Notes under the pieces: generated by a model
What the model was told of the DNA's origin: nothing
What the model saw: the letters and a program-made list of their open reading frames with translations, nothing else
The model's database searches: none
Position numbers and translations under genes: made by a program
Assembly: GCA_947168315.1 (NCBI GenBank)
Contig: CAMVLL010000001.1
Location: forward strand, 1-64,000
Length of the DNA: 64,000 nucleotides
Reading direction: 5' to 3'
Source of the DNA: an uncultured Bacteroidota bacterium
Lineage (GTDB): Bacteria > Bacteroidota > Bacteroidia > Bacteroidales > Bacteroidaceae
Shown here: piece by piece, positions 8,714 through 16,180 of the stretch
Numbering within the stretch: the stretch's first letter is position 1
Layout: each line of letters starts with the position of its first letter

Positions 8714-8746
8714 TAAAAAAAATGGGCCGACATAAGGTCGACCCAT
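8714..8746 (-). terminator. Terminator after meaB
   Basis: On the minus strand ATGGGTCGAC-CTTA-TGTCGGCCCAT forms a stem with one or two mismatches, followed by a T run, about 25 bp past the meaB stop. It shares the 11-mer CGACCTTATGT with the 74-bp repeat upstream. Confidence 0.7.
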
Positions 8747-8771
8747 ATAAAATTACTTCGGAATTCGATTC

Positions 8772-9866
8772 TTATTTCTTCAGCAGATCAAAATATTTGT
8801 CTAACAAGTATTTTGCAGCGATGAACGATGTGCGTTTACCCATCTGAACATCCTGCTCAGCTTTCTCCAGCATAGAACTGATTATTTCGTTCTGATAGAA
8901 GTTATTCTTCAGGTGCTCATTGATAGATTCATACATCCAGTACTTTGCCTGCTCATTTCTCCGGTAATCAAAATACCCATTATTTTTAACGAACACAAAA
9001 TACTGATCGATCATGTCCCAAATCTCCTTGATTCCCAAGCCATAGAAACCGGAGTAAGTCAACACCTTTGGTGTCCAGCCCGAATCCGGCATCGGGAAAT
9101 AATGCAACGCATTACGGAAATGAGTTGCCGCAAGCTCTGCCTTCTCGATATTACTACCATCAGCCTTGTTGATGACGATACCATCCGCCATCTCCATGAT
9201 ACCACGTTTGATACCTTGCAACTCATCACCTGTGCCAGCCAACTGTATCAGCAAGAAGAAATCGACCATACTATGACAAGCCGTCTCACTTTGTCCAACA
9301 CCTACGGTCTCCACGAAGATTTTATCGAAGCCTCCAGCCTCACAGAGGATGATGGTCTCACGTGTCTTTCGTGCCACACCTCCCAGCGAACCTGCCGAAG
9401 GACTAGGACGAATGAACGCATTTGGATGTACGGCCAAGTGTTCCATTCGTGTCTTATCACCCAGAATACTACCATGCGACCGTTCACTACTCGGGTCGAT
9501 GGCCAGTACAGCCAATTTCCCGCCTTTTTCCAGCACATGTAATCCGAAAACATCTATTGAAGTACTCTTTCCGGCTCCCGGCACACCGCTGATACCGATA
9601 CGAACAGAGTTACCTGAGTGAGGCAAACATTTTTCAATCACCTCCTGTGCAATAGCCTGATGCTCTGCGCGAACACTCTCCACCAAGGTTACGGCACGGC
9701 TTAGCACTGTAATATCACCTTTTAGGATTCCTTCTACATAATCATTGACAGACAGTTCACGACGAGCTTTCCGATGTTTCATATAGGGATTGATGATAGA
9801 CGGTTGCTTCACACCGTCGTTCACCTTCAGACCTTTGTACTGTTCTTCATTCTCAGGATGTTCCAT
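8772..9866 (-). CDS. meaB: Methylmalonyl-CoA mutase-associated GTPase MeaB
   Basis: The 364-residue protein is a G3E-type GTPase: Walker A GVPGAGKST at residues 94-102, AIDPSS at about 122-127, FVETVGVGQSE as switch/Walker B, and NKADG for guanine recognition. MeaB protects and reactivates adenosylcobalamin-dependent methylmalonyl-CoA mutase, which Bacteroidales use to make propionate from succinate. The mutase subunits are not in this window. The gene starts 2 bp after the stop of the disrupted DUF1573 gene, so it relies on the same transcript. Confidence 0.93.
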   Translation of the reverse strand: MEHPENEEQYKGLKVNDGVKQPSIINPYMKHRKARRELSVNDYVEGILKGDITVLSRAVTLVESVRAEHQAIAQEVIEKCLPHSGNSVRIGISGVPGAGKSTSIDVFGLHVLEKGGKLAVLAIDPSSERSHGSILGDKTRMEHLAVHPNAFIRPSPSAGSLGGVARKTRETIILCEAGGFDKIFVETVGVGQSETACHSMVDFFLLIQLAGTGDELQGIKRGIMEMADGIVINKADGSNIEKAELAATHFRNALHYFPMPDSGWTPKVLTYSGFYGLGIKEIWDMIDQYFVFVKNNGYFDYRRNEQAKYWMYESINEHLKNNFYQNEIISSMLEKAEQDVQMGKRTSFIAAKYLLDKYFDLLKK

Positions 9867-9868
9867 AG

Positions 9869-10937
9869 TTATTTCGTTAACGTAGTATTCACTTTTATCA
9901 TTACTTTCGGGTTCTCAGGATCGTTTGTTATCAGCAAGATGCGAGGTACGCTCTTCAGGTCCTTCAGATGCGATCCCTCAACGGTAATCTTCATTTTTGT
10001 TTTCTTACCCGGGGCCAATTCACGTTTCTTCAAGTCAGCTCCAAGTCCACCGTTCAGCACCTGCAAATCAAGGATCTTTAAATTCGATCTTCCGACATTC
10101 CGGATCTCTACTGACAATCTCCGTCTCTCTGATGCCATCAACATATAGTTCCTCTTCAGCCAACTGTATCTTAGGCGGGTTCTGTCGTTCCGACGATGAC
10201 CTGTGACTGAAGTCCGGCAAGTTGATAACAGAAACCGGTATCTCATTCTCCGCTCCAACCACATCGCCTGGGAAGCGCGACAAATAAACAGAGGCAGTTG
10301 TCAGACCGAGTTTTGGAAGTTTCTCACTATCCAAGGTCACTATCATTGTTCCTACCATATTCTTGCCCACCTTCTCAGGTGTTATCTCAGCCGAAAGGTA
10401 TGGAGGAAGATGCATCAACGCCGGTTCGTAGATCTCACCGGTACCATTCATCACCTTGATCTCAAAGGTCGGTTTCTCACCCTTGTTGACATCATCAAAC
10501 TCAATCGATGAATGGCTGAGCCTCAGCGAACCAATCTGATAAGGATAGTTGTTGGCATCCTCGAACACCTCAGTAGCGACCTCACCACGGAAGGCGAGAT
10601 ACACCGGTTTTTCCGAAGCATTGGTATAGACCGCAACATCCTTGTAGAAATGTCCAAGTGTTTTTGCGTCATATACCACACTTATCTCCCCCATTTTCTG
10701 AGGAGCGATCGGTTCCTTGGTCCATTCCGCCTCACTGCATGCACACGAGGGAACCACCCTCTCTATGATGAGGGGTTGATTACCCGTGTTTGTCATCTGA
10801 TAATATACCGTCACAGGTTGTTTCCACAACAGCATACCGATATTCTTATCCTTCGCATCGAACTGTGCGACAGGCTGAGCATGACCTTGGATCATCACGC
10901 AACAACAGAATACCAACCATAGGACCACATGCTTCAT
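9869..10937 (-). pseudogene. DUF1573 secreted protein gene disrupted by a frameshift
   Basis: Two overlapping minus-strand frames together make one DUF1573 protein. The first runs from ATG 10937 (signal peptide MKHVVLWLVFCCCVMIQGHAQ) through NTGNQPLIIERVVPSCACSEAEW, the DUF1573 signature, to about YVDGIRE, then reads into an out-of-frame tail ending at 10068. The second continues in register from RRLSVEIRNVGRSNLKILDL to PRILLITNDPENPKVMIKV and ends at 9869. The frames meet in a short AG tract (AGAGAGA on the minus strand, 10124-10130). Adding one AG unit would restore a single frame of about 356 codons. An in-frame ATG at 10991 exists, but the promoter at 10962-10992 makes 10937 the better start. 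The shift may be a real mutation, a slippage variant or a sequence error. Confidence 0.8.
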
Positions 10938-10961
10938 GAGCGACTTTTTTGAATGAGACAG

Positions 10962-10992
10962 CAAAGGTACAAAATAATCCAAACCTTGCAAA
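10962..10992 (-). promoter_or_regulatory. Promoter of the DUF1573-meaB operon
   Basis: On the minus strand a TTTG (-33) at 10989-10992 and TACCTTTG (-7) at 10962-10969 are separated by 19 bp, the expected Bacteroidetes spacing. It sits 25 bp before the ATG at 10937. Confidence 0.7.
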
Positions 10993-11005
10993 TATTCACC
11001 CGTTA

Positions 11006-11725
11006 TTAACGTCTTCTGCTTGCTGAACCCTGTTGTGAGTTGTTGTTATTATTGGTCGTAGTCGTCTGCTGTTGAGTCTCGCTTCTCGTCTGTTGATTAT
11101 AGTTCGACTGCTGTCTGCGGTAGCTGCTTGCGCTTTGACGCGTATCATTCTTCTGTTGTTCACGTCCACCTCTTACAGCTTCACTCTTGGACTTATTCGG
11201 CTGAGCCGGTGTTCTTGTAGTCGGCATCTGAGGAGGCTGGTTGCTTGGTACGTTCATATAAGAACGTCCTTGGTACGGACTGTAATGATACTGTTTATGA
11301 GCACCCTTATAAGTGCTGTAGACCGTTGGAGCATTTCTGAAATATTTATTCCGCGGATAACGGTTATATACCACCAGCGTGATTGAATTAGACACGCGAT
11401 GTACAGGACGATAGAAGTATTCCAATGCAAGGAAACGCTGATATTGAGCAACTGTCAGCACATACTCCAAGTCATAGTTACGACGCTTCCAGTAGTCGCC
11501 AAAGAAATCTCCATGGTTGTTCAAGCTCAACAAATAGTCCAGGTTGATTTCGTACACAGCATTATACTGGTCCATCGTCAAGTTCAACTCATAAGCCATC
11601 TTATCCGACAGGTACAAAGCCTCTGTTCTCGCACGTGAATAGCTCATTCCCGTATCTTCGTATACGCCACACGACGTTAGAATTGCAGTAAACATTACTG
11701 CCAAAACTAAGATCCACTTTTTCAT
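11006..11725 (-). CDS. Lipoprotein with low-complexity C-terminus, function unknown
   Basis: The 239-residue product starts MKKWILVLAVMFTAILTSCG, a lipoprotein signal peptide with the acylated Cys at residue 19. A folded region of about 120 residues follows, rich in aromatic residues (DYWKRRNYDLEYVLT, YQRFLALEYFYRPVHRV). The last 80 or so residues are a disordered Pro/Gln/Asn/Ser/Arg tail with runs of Thr and Asn and an RRR end. I do not recognise a named family. It has its own promoter and follows no other gene closely. Probable location: inner leaflet of the outer membrane or periplasm. Confidence 0.75.
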   Translation of the reverse strand: MKKWILVLAVMFTAILTSCGVYEDTGMSYSRARTEALYLSDKMAYELNLTMDQYNAVYEINLDYLLSLNNHGDFFGDYWKRRNYDLEYVLTVAQYQRFLALEYFYRPVHRVSNSITLVVYNRYPRNKYFRNAPTVYSTYKGAHKQYHYSPYQGRSYMNVPSNQPPQMPTTRTPAQPNKSKSEAVRGGREQQKNDTRQSASSYRRQQSNYNQQTRSETQQQTTTTNNNNNSQQGSASRRR

Positions 11726-11778
11726 ATCATACTTATTTTTAAATTTATAATCTCATAAAAATCTCAATCTATTATTTA

Positions 11779-11809
11779 CAAATATACAAAACCATTTTCA
11801 CATATCCAA
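11779..11809 (-). promoter_or_regulatory. Promoter of the 239-residue lipoprotein gene
   Basis: On the minus strand TTGG at 11806-11809 and TATATTTG at 11779-11786 are spaced by 19 bp, with the ATG 53 bp further on. Confidence 0.6.
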
Positions 11810-12260
11810 TTTTTAAGTTGATAATTTGACTATTACAACACTTTTTAAGAGGATATTAGTGTTGTATGCGTGGCGACAAATACGCCCTCCCAAAGCATTG
11901 ATTTACAATAAATTAAAAATATTTAAACATGCTGGTTCACAAACTGTACAATAATTAGTCAATTTTTGACACTCGCAACTTGCTGAATCAAAATGAATTA
12001 TCGCAAATGTTAAAGGGTTTAGTTCACAGTTTAGTTTACAAATTAGTTTAAAATCGGATGTTTTTTTGATGCCTTACACCTTATCTATGGTATCAATTAT
12101 ATTATATATATTATTATAATTCCTACAGTATACTTAGTATACGTATATGTTATTAAAATAAAAGTAAAACATATGAGTTAATCGCGCGAGAGATTTTTTT
12201 TAATTTAATTTTTTCGTTTATAAGTCTTGTATCCAACACCCCACCTCAAACCCCTCCCCT

Positions 12261-12365
12261 CTTCAAAAACTCGGTGTTTCGCTTCAGAAACTTGACCATT
12301 TGCTTCAAAATCTCGACACTGAGCGATAAATACTTGATTATTGAAACAGAAAACACGATGATAGA
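12261..12365. repeat. Degenerate 21-bp tandem repeat, locus 1 (five units)
   Basis: Five consecutive 21-bp units can be laid out from 12261, the first being CTTCAAAAACTCGGTGTTTCG and the second CTTCAGAAACTTGACCATTTG. The shared core is CAnAAACTYGA. A related array is at 37920-38004. The unit equals two helical turns. Confidence 0.65.
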
Positions 12366-12384
12366 AACAAACGATGGATTAATT

Positions 12385-12458
12385 CCCTGTAGGGGACGAC
12401 CTTGTGTCGTACCGCAAACAATGTACAATCACGGGCCTACACAAGGTAGGCCCCTACA
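12385..12458. repeat. 74-bp dispersed palindromic repeat, copy 2
   Basis: Second copy of the element at 8370-8443. The right half contains a perfect hairpin, GGGCCTAC-ACAAG-GTAGGCCC, and the left half a weaker one around ACGAC-CTTGT-GTCGT. It lies 20 bp after the 21-bp repeat array. Confidence 0.8.
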
Positions 12459-12490
12459 GAGGACAGAAAGCAAGCATTGCTTTTTCTGAC

Positions 12491-12570
12491 ACTTTTTGGA
12501 CATTTCCGACTATTTCCGACCTTTTTTGGACATTTTCGGACATCTTCGTACAAAATCGGACATTGCCAAT
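12491..12570. repeat. 10-bp phased array of CATTTYCGAC-like units
   Basis: Successive decamers read CATTTCCGAC, TATTTCCGAC, CTTTTTTGGA, CATTTTCGGA, CATCTTCGTA and CAAAATCGGA, with TTTTTGGACATTT occurring twice 30 bp apart. All units face the same side of the helix. It precedes a -7-like element at 12582. Confidence 0.5.
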
Positions 12571-12840
12571 TTTCGCGATATTATCTTTGCAGTACAAAGT
12601 TCATGAACACCAAGCGTTCTTTGACATGTTGAAATCTTAAGAATTTACCTTCAAGCCATGCAAAAAGACTTTTCGAAACTCTTTCTCCCGTTTCACTTAC
12701 TTTTCTCTTTCAAATCACATATAGAGATTGTATCATAACCGATGTTGCAACAAAAATGTTAATTATCACTAAGAAATATAGGTGAGATATATCAATTTTA
12801 TGCATATCTAAAAATAATTTAATATTTTATTTCATTTTTA

Positions 12841-12871
12841 TTGGTTTTTTAAAAATTAATCTATATTTTTG
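12841..12871 (+). promoter_or_regulatory. Promoter of susC-susD
   Basis: TTGG at 12841-12844 and TATTTTTG at 12864-12871 fit the Bacteroidetes -33/-7 pattern with about 20 bp spacing. The predicted transcript would have a leader of about 210 nt. Confidence 0.6.
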
Positions 12872-13087
12872 TATCAATAACCCTAATAAGTTTTAAAAAG
12901 ATAAATTTAATATTTAACTAACAATTATTGCCTATGAAGAACAAAACAAGTTAACTGAACTTTAGTCTGTCCAAAAGAAAAACAATTCATACAGACTATC
13001 GACTATCTCCCAAAAATTTAGTAAAATCCTATTTTCAGGAGAACTGAACAATAGGAAATATTAACCTTATCAAATCTAAAAAGTACA
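12872..13087 (+). other. Long 5' leader of susC with an inverted repeat
   Basis: The leader carries TAGTCTGT (12963-12970) and its exact inverse ACAGACTA (12991-12998) with a 20-nt gap, so a hairpin can form. A six-codon frame (MKNKTS) precedes it at 12934-12954. Such leaders often hold post-transcriptional control of SusC genes, but no known riboswitch is evident. Confidence 0.4.
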
Positions 13088-16000
13088 ATGAACAATGGTT
13101 TTTGTAGAGCATTGACTCTATTGTCATTAATTTTGTGCACGACATTTGCAATCGCGCAACAGAAGACTGTTTCCGGTACTGTTGTTGACCAGTCCGGAGC
13201 GCCTCTCATTGGCGTTAACGTAGTCGTAAAGGGTACTACTACCGGTATCATTACAGATGTTGATGGTAATTACTCTTTGACGGCACCAGCCAATTCTACT
13301 CTTGTTTTCTCTTACATTGGATATAAGACTCAAGAAATTGCAGTCGGCAACCAGGTAAAAATCAACGTTACAATGCAAGAAGAATCAGAGCAAATCGAAG
13401 AAGTCGTAGTCGTTGGTTATGGTACTCAAAAGAAAGTGACCGTAACAGGTGCCGTAGCCAGTGTAACTGGTGAGAAACTGACAGCATCCCCAACTACGAA
13501 CTTGTCTAACGGTATGTTAGGTCGTTTGCCAGGTGTTATCGGCTTCCAGCGTTCTGACGAGCCGGGCGGTGGCGCAACTACCATCCGTATCCGTGGTAAC
13601 AATACATTAGGTAGCAAAGACCCGTTGATCGTAGTCGATGGTGTCGCTGACCGTGCCGGTGGTATGGACCGTATCGATCCTAATGATATTGAAAGTATAT
13701 CTGTGTTGAAAGACGCTGCTGCTTCTATCTACGGTTCTCGTGCTGCAAACGGTGTAATCTTGATCACTACAAAGAAGGGTAAAGAAGGAAAAACAAATGT
13801 ACAGTTCACTGGAAGCTACGGTTTCTCTAAACCAACTTTGTTGCCTGAAATGTGTGATGCTTACGAATACGCTACCATGATTAACGAAATTCAGCCAGGT
13901 GCTTATTCAGATGAGGAGCTGGCTCTATATAGAAATGGTAACGACCCATGGGGACACCCAAATACCAATTGGTACAAAGCAGTTATCAAAAACTTCTCTC
14001 CGATTTACCGTGCTGATTTAAGTATCAATGGTGGTACAAACAAGATGAAGTATTATGTAAACTTTGGTACAAACGGTGAAGATGGTATTTACAAGCACTC
14101 AGCAAACCGCTATGACCAATACGGAATACGTGCGAACTTAGACTTTAAGTTGAGCGAGTATATCAGTTTATCATACGGAACGACCGCTCGTTACCAATAT
14201 ACTCAGTATCCTGCTAAGTCCGCAAGTTCAATCTTCTCTGCTACTCGTCGTAGTAAACCGACATTGCCGGCATATTGGCCAACAGGTGAAGTAGGTCCGG
14301 ATATCGAGTATGGTGATAACCCAGTAGCGACAGCATCAGATGCTGCCGGATGGAATCACCAAAAGAATTACTATATCCAGAACAATGTAAAATTGACCAT
14401 CGATATTCCTTGGGTAAAAGGATTGAAGTTCACCGGAACAGCTTCTTACGATAAACGTTTCTATAACGGAAAGAACTGGAACCAACCAGTAGTATTGTAT
14501 TCTTGGGACGGTGTAACTGAAGACTCATCAGGTTTGACTCCTTATAAAGCTTGGATTTCTGACCCACGTTTAACCCGTACAGATAATGACTTCACTGATT
14601 GGCTGCTCAATGGTGTACTGAGTTGGGATCGCACATTTGGTCGTCATACAGTAGGTATCATGGTCGGTATCGAAGGTCAGAGCAAAGATAGAGATTATTT
14701 GCAGGCTTATCGTCGCTACTTCCCATCAACAGCATTGACCGATTTGGATTTGGGTAGTGTAACCGGTATGACTACTGCAGGTAACTCTTACACAGAAACC
14801 CGTCGTAATTACTTCGGTCGTGTTTCTTACAACTACTTAGAGCGTTATCTGTTTGAGTTCGTTTGGCGTTATGATGGTTCATACCGTTTCCCATCCGAGA
14901 ATCGCTACGGATTCTTCCCAGGTATCATGGCTGCATGGCGTGTATCTGAAGAGCCTTGGTTCAAGGAGAAAGTTAAATGGATGGATTATTTGAAGGTACG
15001 TGCTTCTATTTCACAGACAGGTAACGATATCTTAACAGATGCTGATAGCGTTATTGACCAAAGTATCCAATACCTGAACACATTTGCTTTCCAAGGCACA
15101 GGTTGGATCTTCGGAACAAAAGAGTCACAACGTTTATATCCGTCACGTACACCAAACCCAAGCATCACCTGGGAGCGTGGTACAACTTACGATGTTGGTT
15201 TGGAAATGAAGTTCTTTGACAATCGTTTGAGCATTGAAGGCGACTGGTTCCTCCACAAACGTACAGATATGTTGATCACCCGTGCCGCTTCATTCCCACA
15301 GATTGCCGGTTTCACACTTCCTCGTGAAAACTTAGGTAAGATGCAGAACACAGGTTTCGATGCTTTAATTGACTGGCAAGACAAAGTTGGCGAAGTAGGC
15401 TACAATCTCTCTTTAAATATGTCATATGCTCGCAACAAGGTGACATTCTGGGATGAAATCAATAGCGATGATGTACCTGAATGGCAACGCGCAACTGGTC
15501 ACCCAATACCAACCAGCGGTACATACGCTGCGTTAAGAGACGGTGGTGGTTTGTACTACAAAGCCGATGGCGTATTCAACACTCAAGAGGAATTAGACAA
15601 TTATCCTCATTGGGCTGGTGCACAGTTAGGTGACGTGAAGTTCGTAGATATAAACAATGATGGCAAGATCGACTGGAAAGACCGCATCCGTTCTGACAAG
15701 AACCAGACGCCACGCTTTGTAGCTGGTTTCACCGTAGGTCTGAATTACAAGAACTTTGACTTAATGGCAATGTTCCAAGGTGCAATGGGCGCTGAAACTT
15801 ACATTCAAACATGGTCTGGTACCGTAGGTAATTTCTTGAAAGAATACTACGACCAGCGTTGGACGAAAGATAATTGGCAATCAGAGCATCCACGTACATA
15901 TGAGCGTGAGAATCAATACTGGATTAACAACGCTAACACGATGTTCTTGCGTAACAACGACTACATTCGTTTAAAGAACGTAGAAATTGGTTATACCTTA

Positions 16001-16168
16001 CCTAGGGGTATCAGCAAGATAGGCGTATCGAAGTTGCGTTTCTTCATCAACGGACAGAATATCTTCACGACCTGTGGAGTACCGGGCGACCCAGAAAATA
16101 CTGCTGCCAGCTTCGACTATTATCCACAGAGACAGTACTATAGTGTAGGTTTAACAGCTAACTTCTAA
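13088..16168 (+). CDS. SusC/RagA family TonB-linked outer membrane transporter
   Basis: The 1026-residue protein begins with a signal peptide (to about residue 23, AIAQQ), then a carboxypeptidase-like beta-sandwich at about 25-100 (VSGTVVDQSGAPLIGVNVVV, GNYSLTAP, FSYIGYKTQEI). A TonB-box region (EEVVVVGYGTQKK) comes next, then the plug (PGVIGFQRS, IRIRGNNTLGSKDPLIVVDG, LKDAAASIYGSRAANGVILITTKKG) and a 22-strand barrel ending YYSVGLTANF. It pairs with the SusD-like lipoprotein 12 bp downstream to import oligomeric ligands across the outer membrane, powered by TonB/ExbBD. The substrate is unknown, and no glycoside hydrolase follows in the operon. Confidence 0.96.
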   Translation: MNNGFCRALTLLSLILCTTFAIAQQKTVSGTVVDQSGAPLIGVNVVVKGTTTGIITDVDGNYSLTAPANSTLVFSYIGYKTQEIAVGNQVKINVTMQEESEQIEEVVVVGYGTQKKVTVTGAVASVTGEKLTASPTTNLSNGMLGRLPGVIGFQRSDEPGGGATTIRIRGNNTLGSKDPLIVVDGVADRAGGMDRIDPNDIESISVLKDAAASIYGSRAANGVILITTKKGKEGKTNVQFTGSYGFSKPTLLPEMCDAYEYATMINEIQPGAYSDEELALYRNGNDPWGHPNTNWYKAVIKNFSPIYRADLSINGGTNKMKYYVNFGTNGEDGIYKHSANRYDQYGIRANLDFKLSEYISLSYGTTARYQYTQYPAKSASSIFSATRRSKPTLPAYWPTGEVGPDIEYGDNPVATASDAAGWNHQKNYYIQNNVKLTIDIPWVKGLKFTGTASYDKRFYNGKNWNQPVVLYSWDGVTEDSSGLTPYKAWISDPRLTRTDNDFTDWLLNGVLSWDRTFGRHTVGIMVGIEGQSKDRDYLQAYRRYFPSTALTDLDLGSVTGMTTAGNSYTETRRNYFGRVSYNYLERYLFEFVWRYDGSYRFPSENRYGFFPGIMAAWRVSEEPWFKEKVKWMDYLKVRASISQTGNDILTDADSVIDQSIQYLNTFAFQGTGWIFGTKESQRLYPSRTPNPSITWERGTTYDVGLEMKFFDNRLSIEGDWFLHKRTDMLITRAASFPQIAGFTLPRENLGKMQNTGFDALIDWQDKVGEVGYNLSLNMSYARNKVTFWDEINSDDVPEWQRATGHPIPTSGTYAALRDGGGLYYKADGVFNTQEELDNYPHWAGAQLGDVKFVDINNDGKIDWKDRIRSDKNQTPRFVAGFTVGLNYKNFDLMAMFQGAMGAETYIQTWSGTVGNFLKEYYDQRWTKDNWQSEHPRTYERENQYWINNANTMFLRNNDYIRLKNVEIGYTLPRGISKIGVSKLRFFINGQNIFTTCGVPGDPENTAASFDYYPQRQYYSVGLTANF

Positions 16169-16180
16169 AATTTTACGAAT

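Larger units (their letters stand above)
11810..12840. other. Long non-coding, AT-rich region upstream of susC
   Basis: About 1 kb without a credible gene. From 11810 to 12240 it is strongly AT-rich, including a TATATAT stretch near 12100. It then holds the 21-bp repeats, the 74-bp palindromic repeat and the 10-bp phased array described separately. A -7-like TATCTTTG lies at 12582-12589 just past the phased array. The short frames here overlap repeats and look non-coding. Confidence 0.6.

Noticed and set aside
8635-8847. 70-codon plus-strand frame after ispH
   Set aside because: It crosses the hairpin element, the meaB terminator and the 3' end of meaB antisense; low-complexity start and no recognisable protein.
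12261-12365. Possible CRISPR array
   Set aside because: The 21-bp units are directly adjacent and degenerate with no unique spacers, and there are no cas genes in the window.
12246-12640. Short frames on both strands in the susC upstream region
   Set aside because: They run through 21-bp repeats and the 74-bp palindrome; the sequence is explained by repeats and has no start context or homology I recognise.
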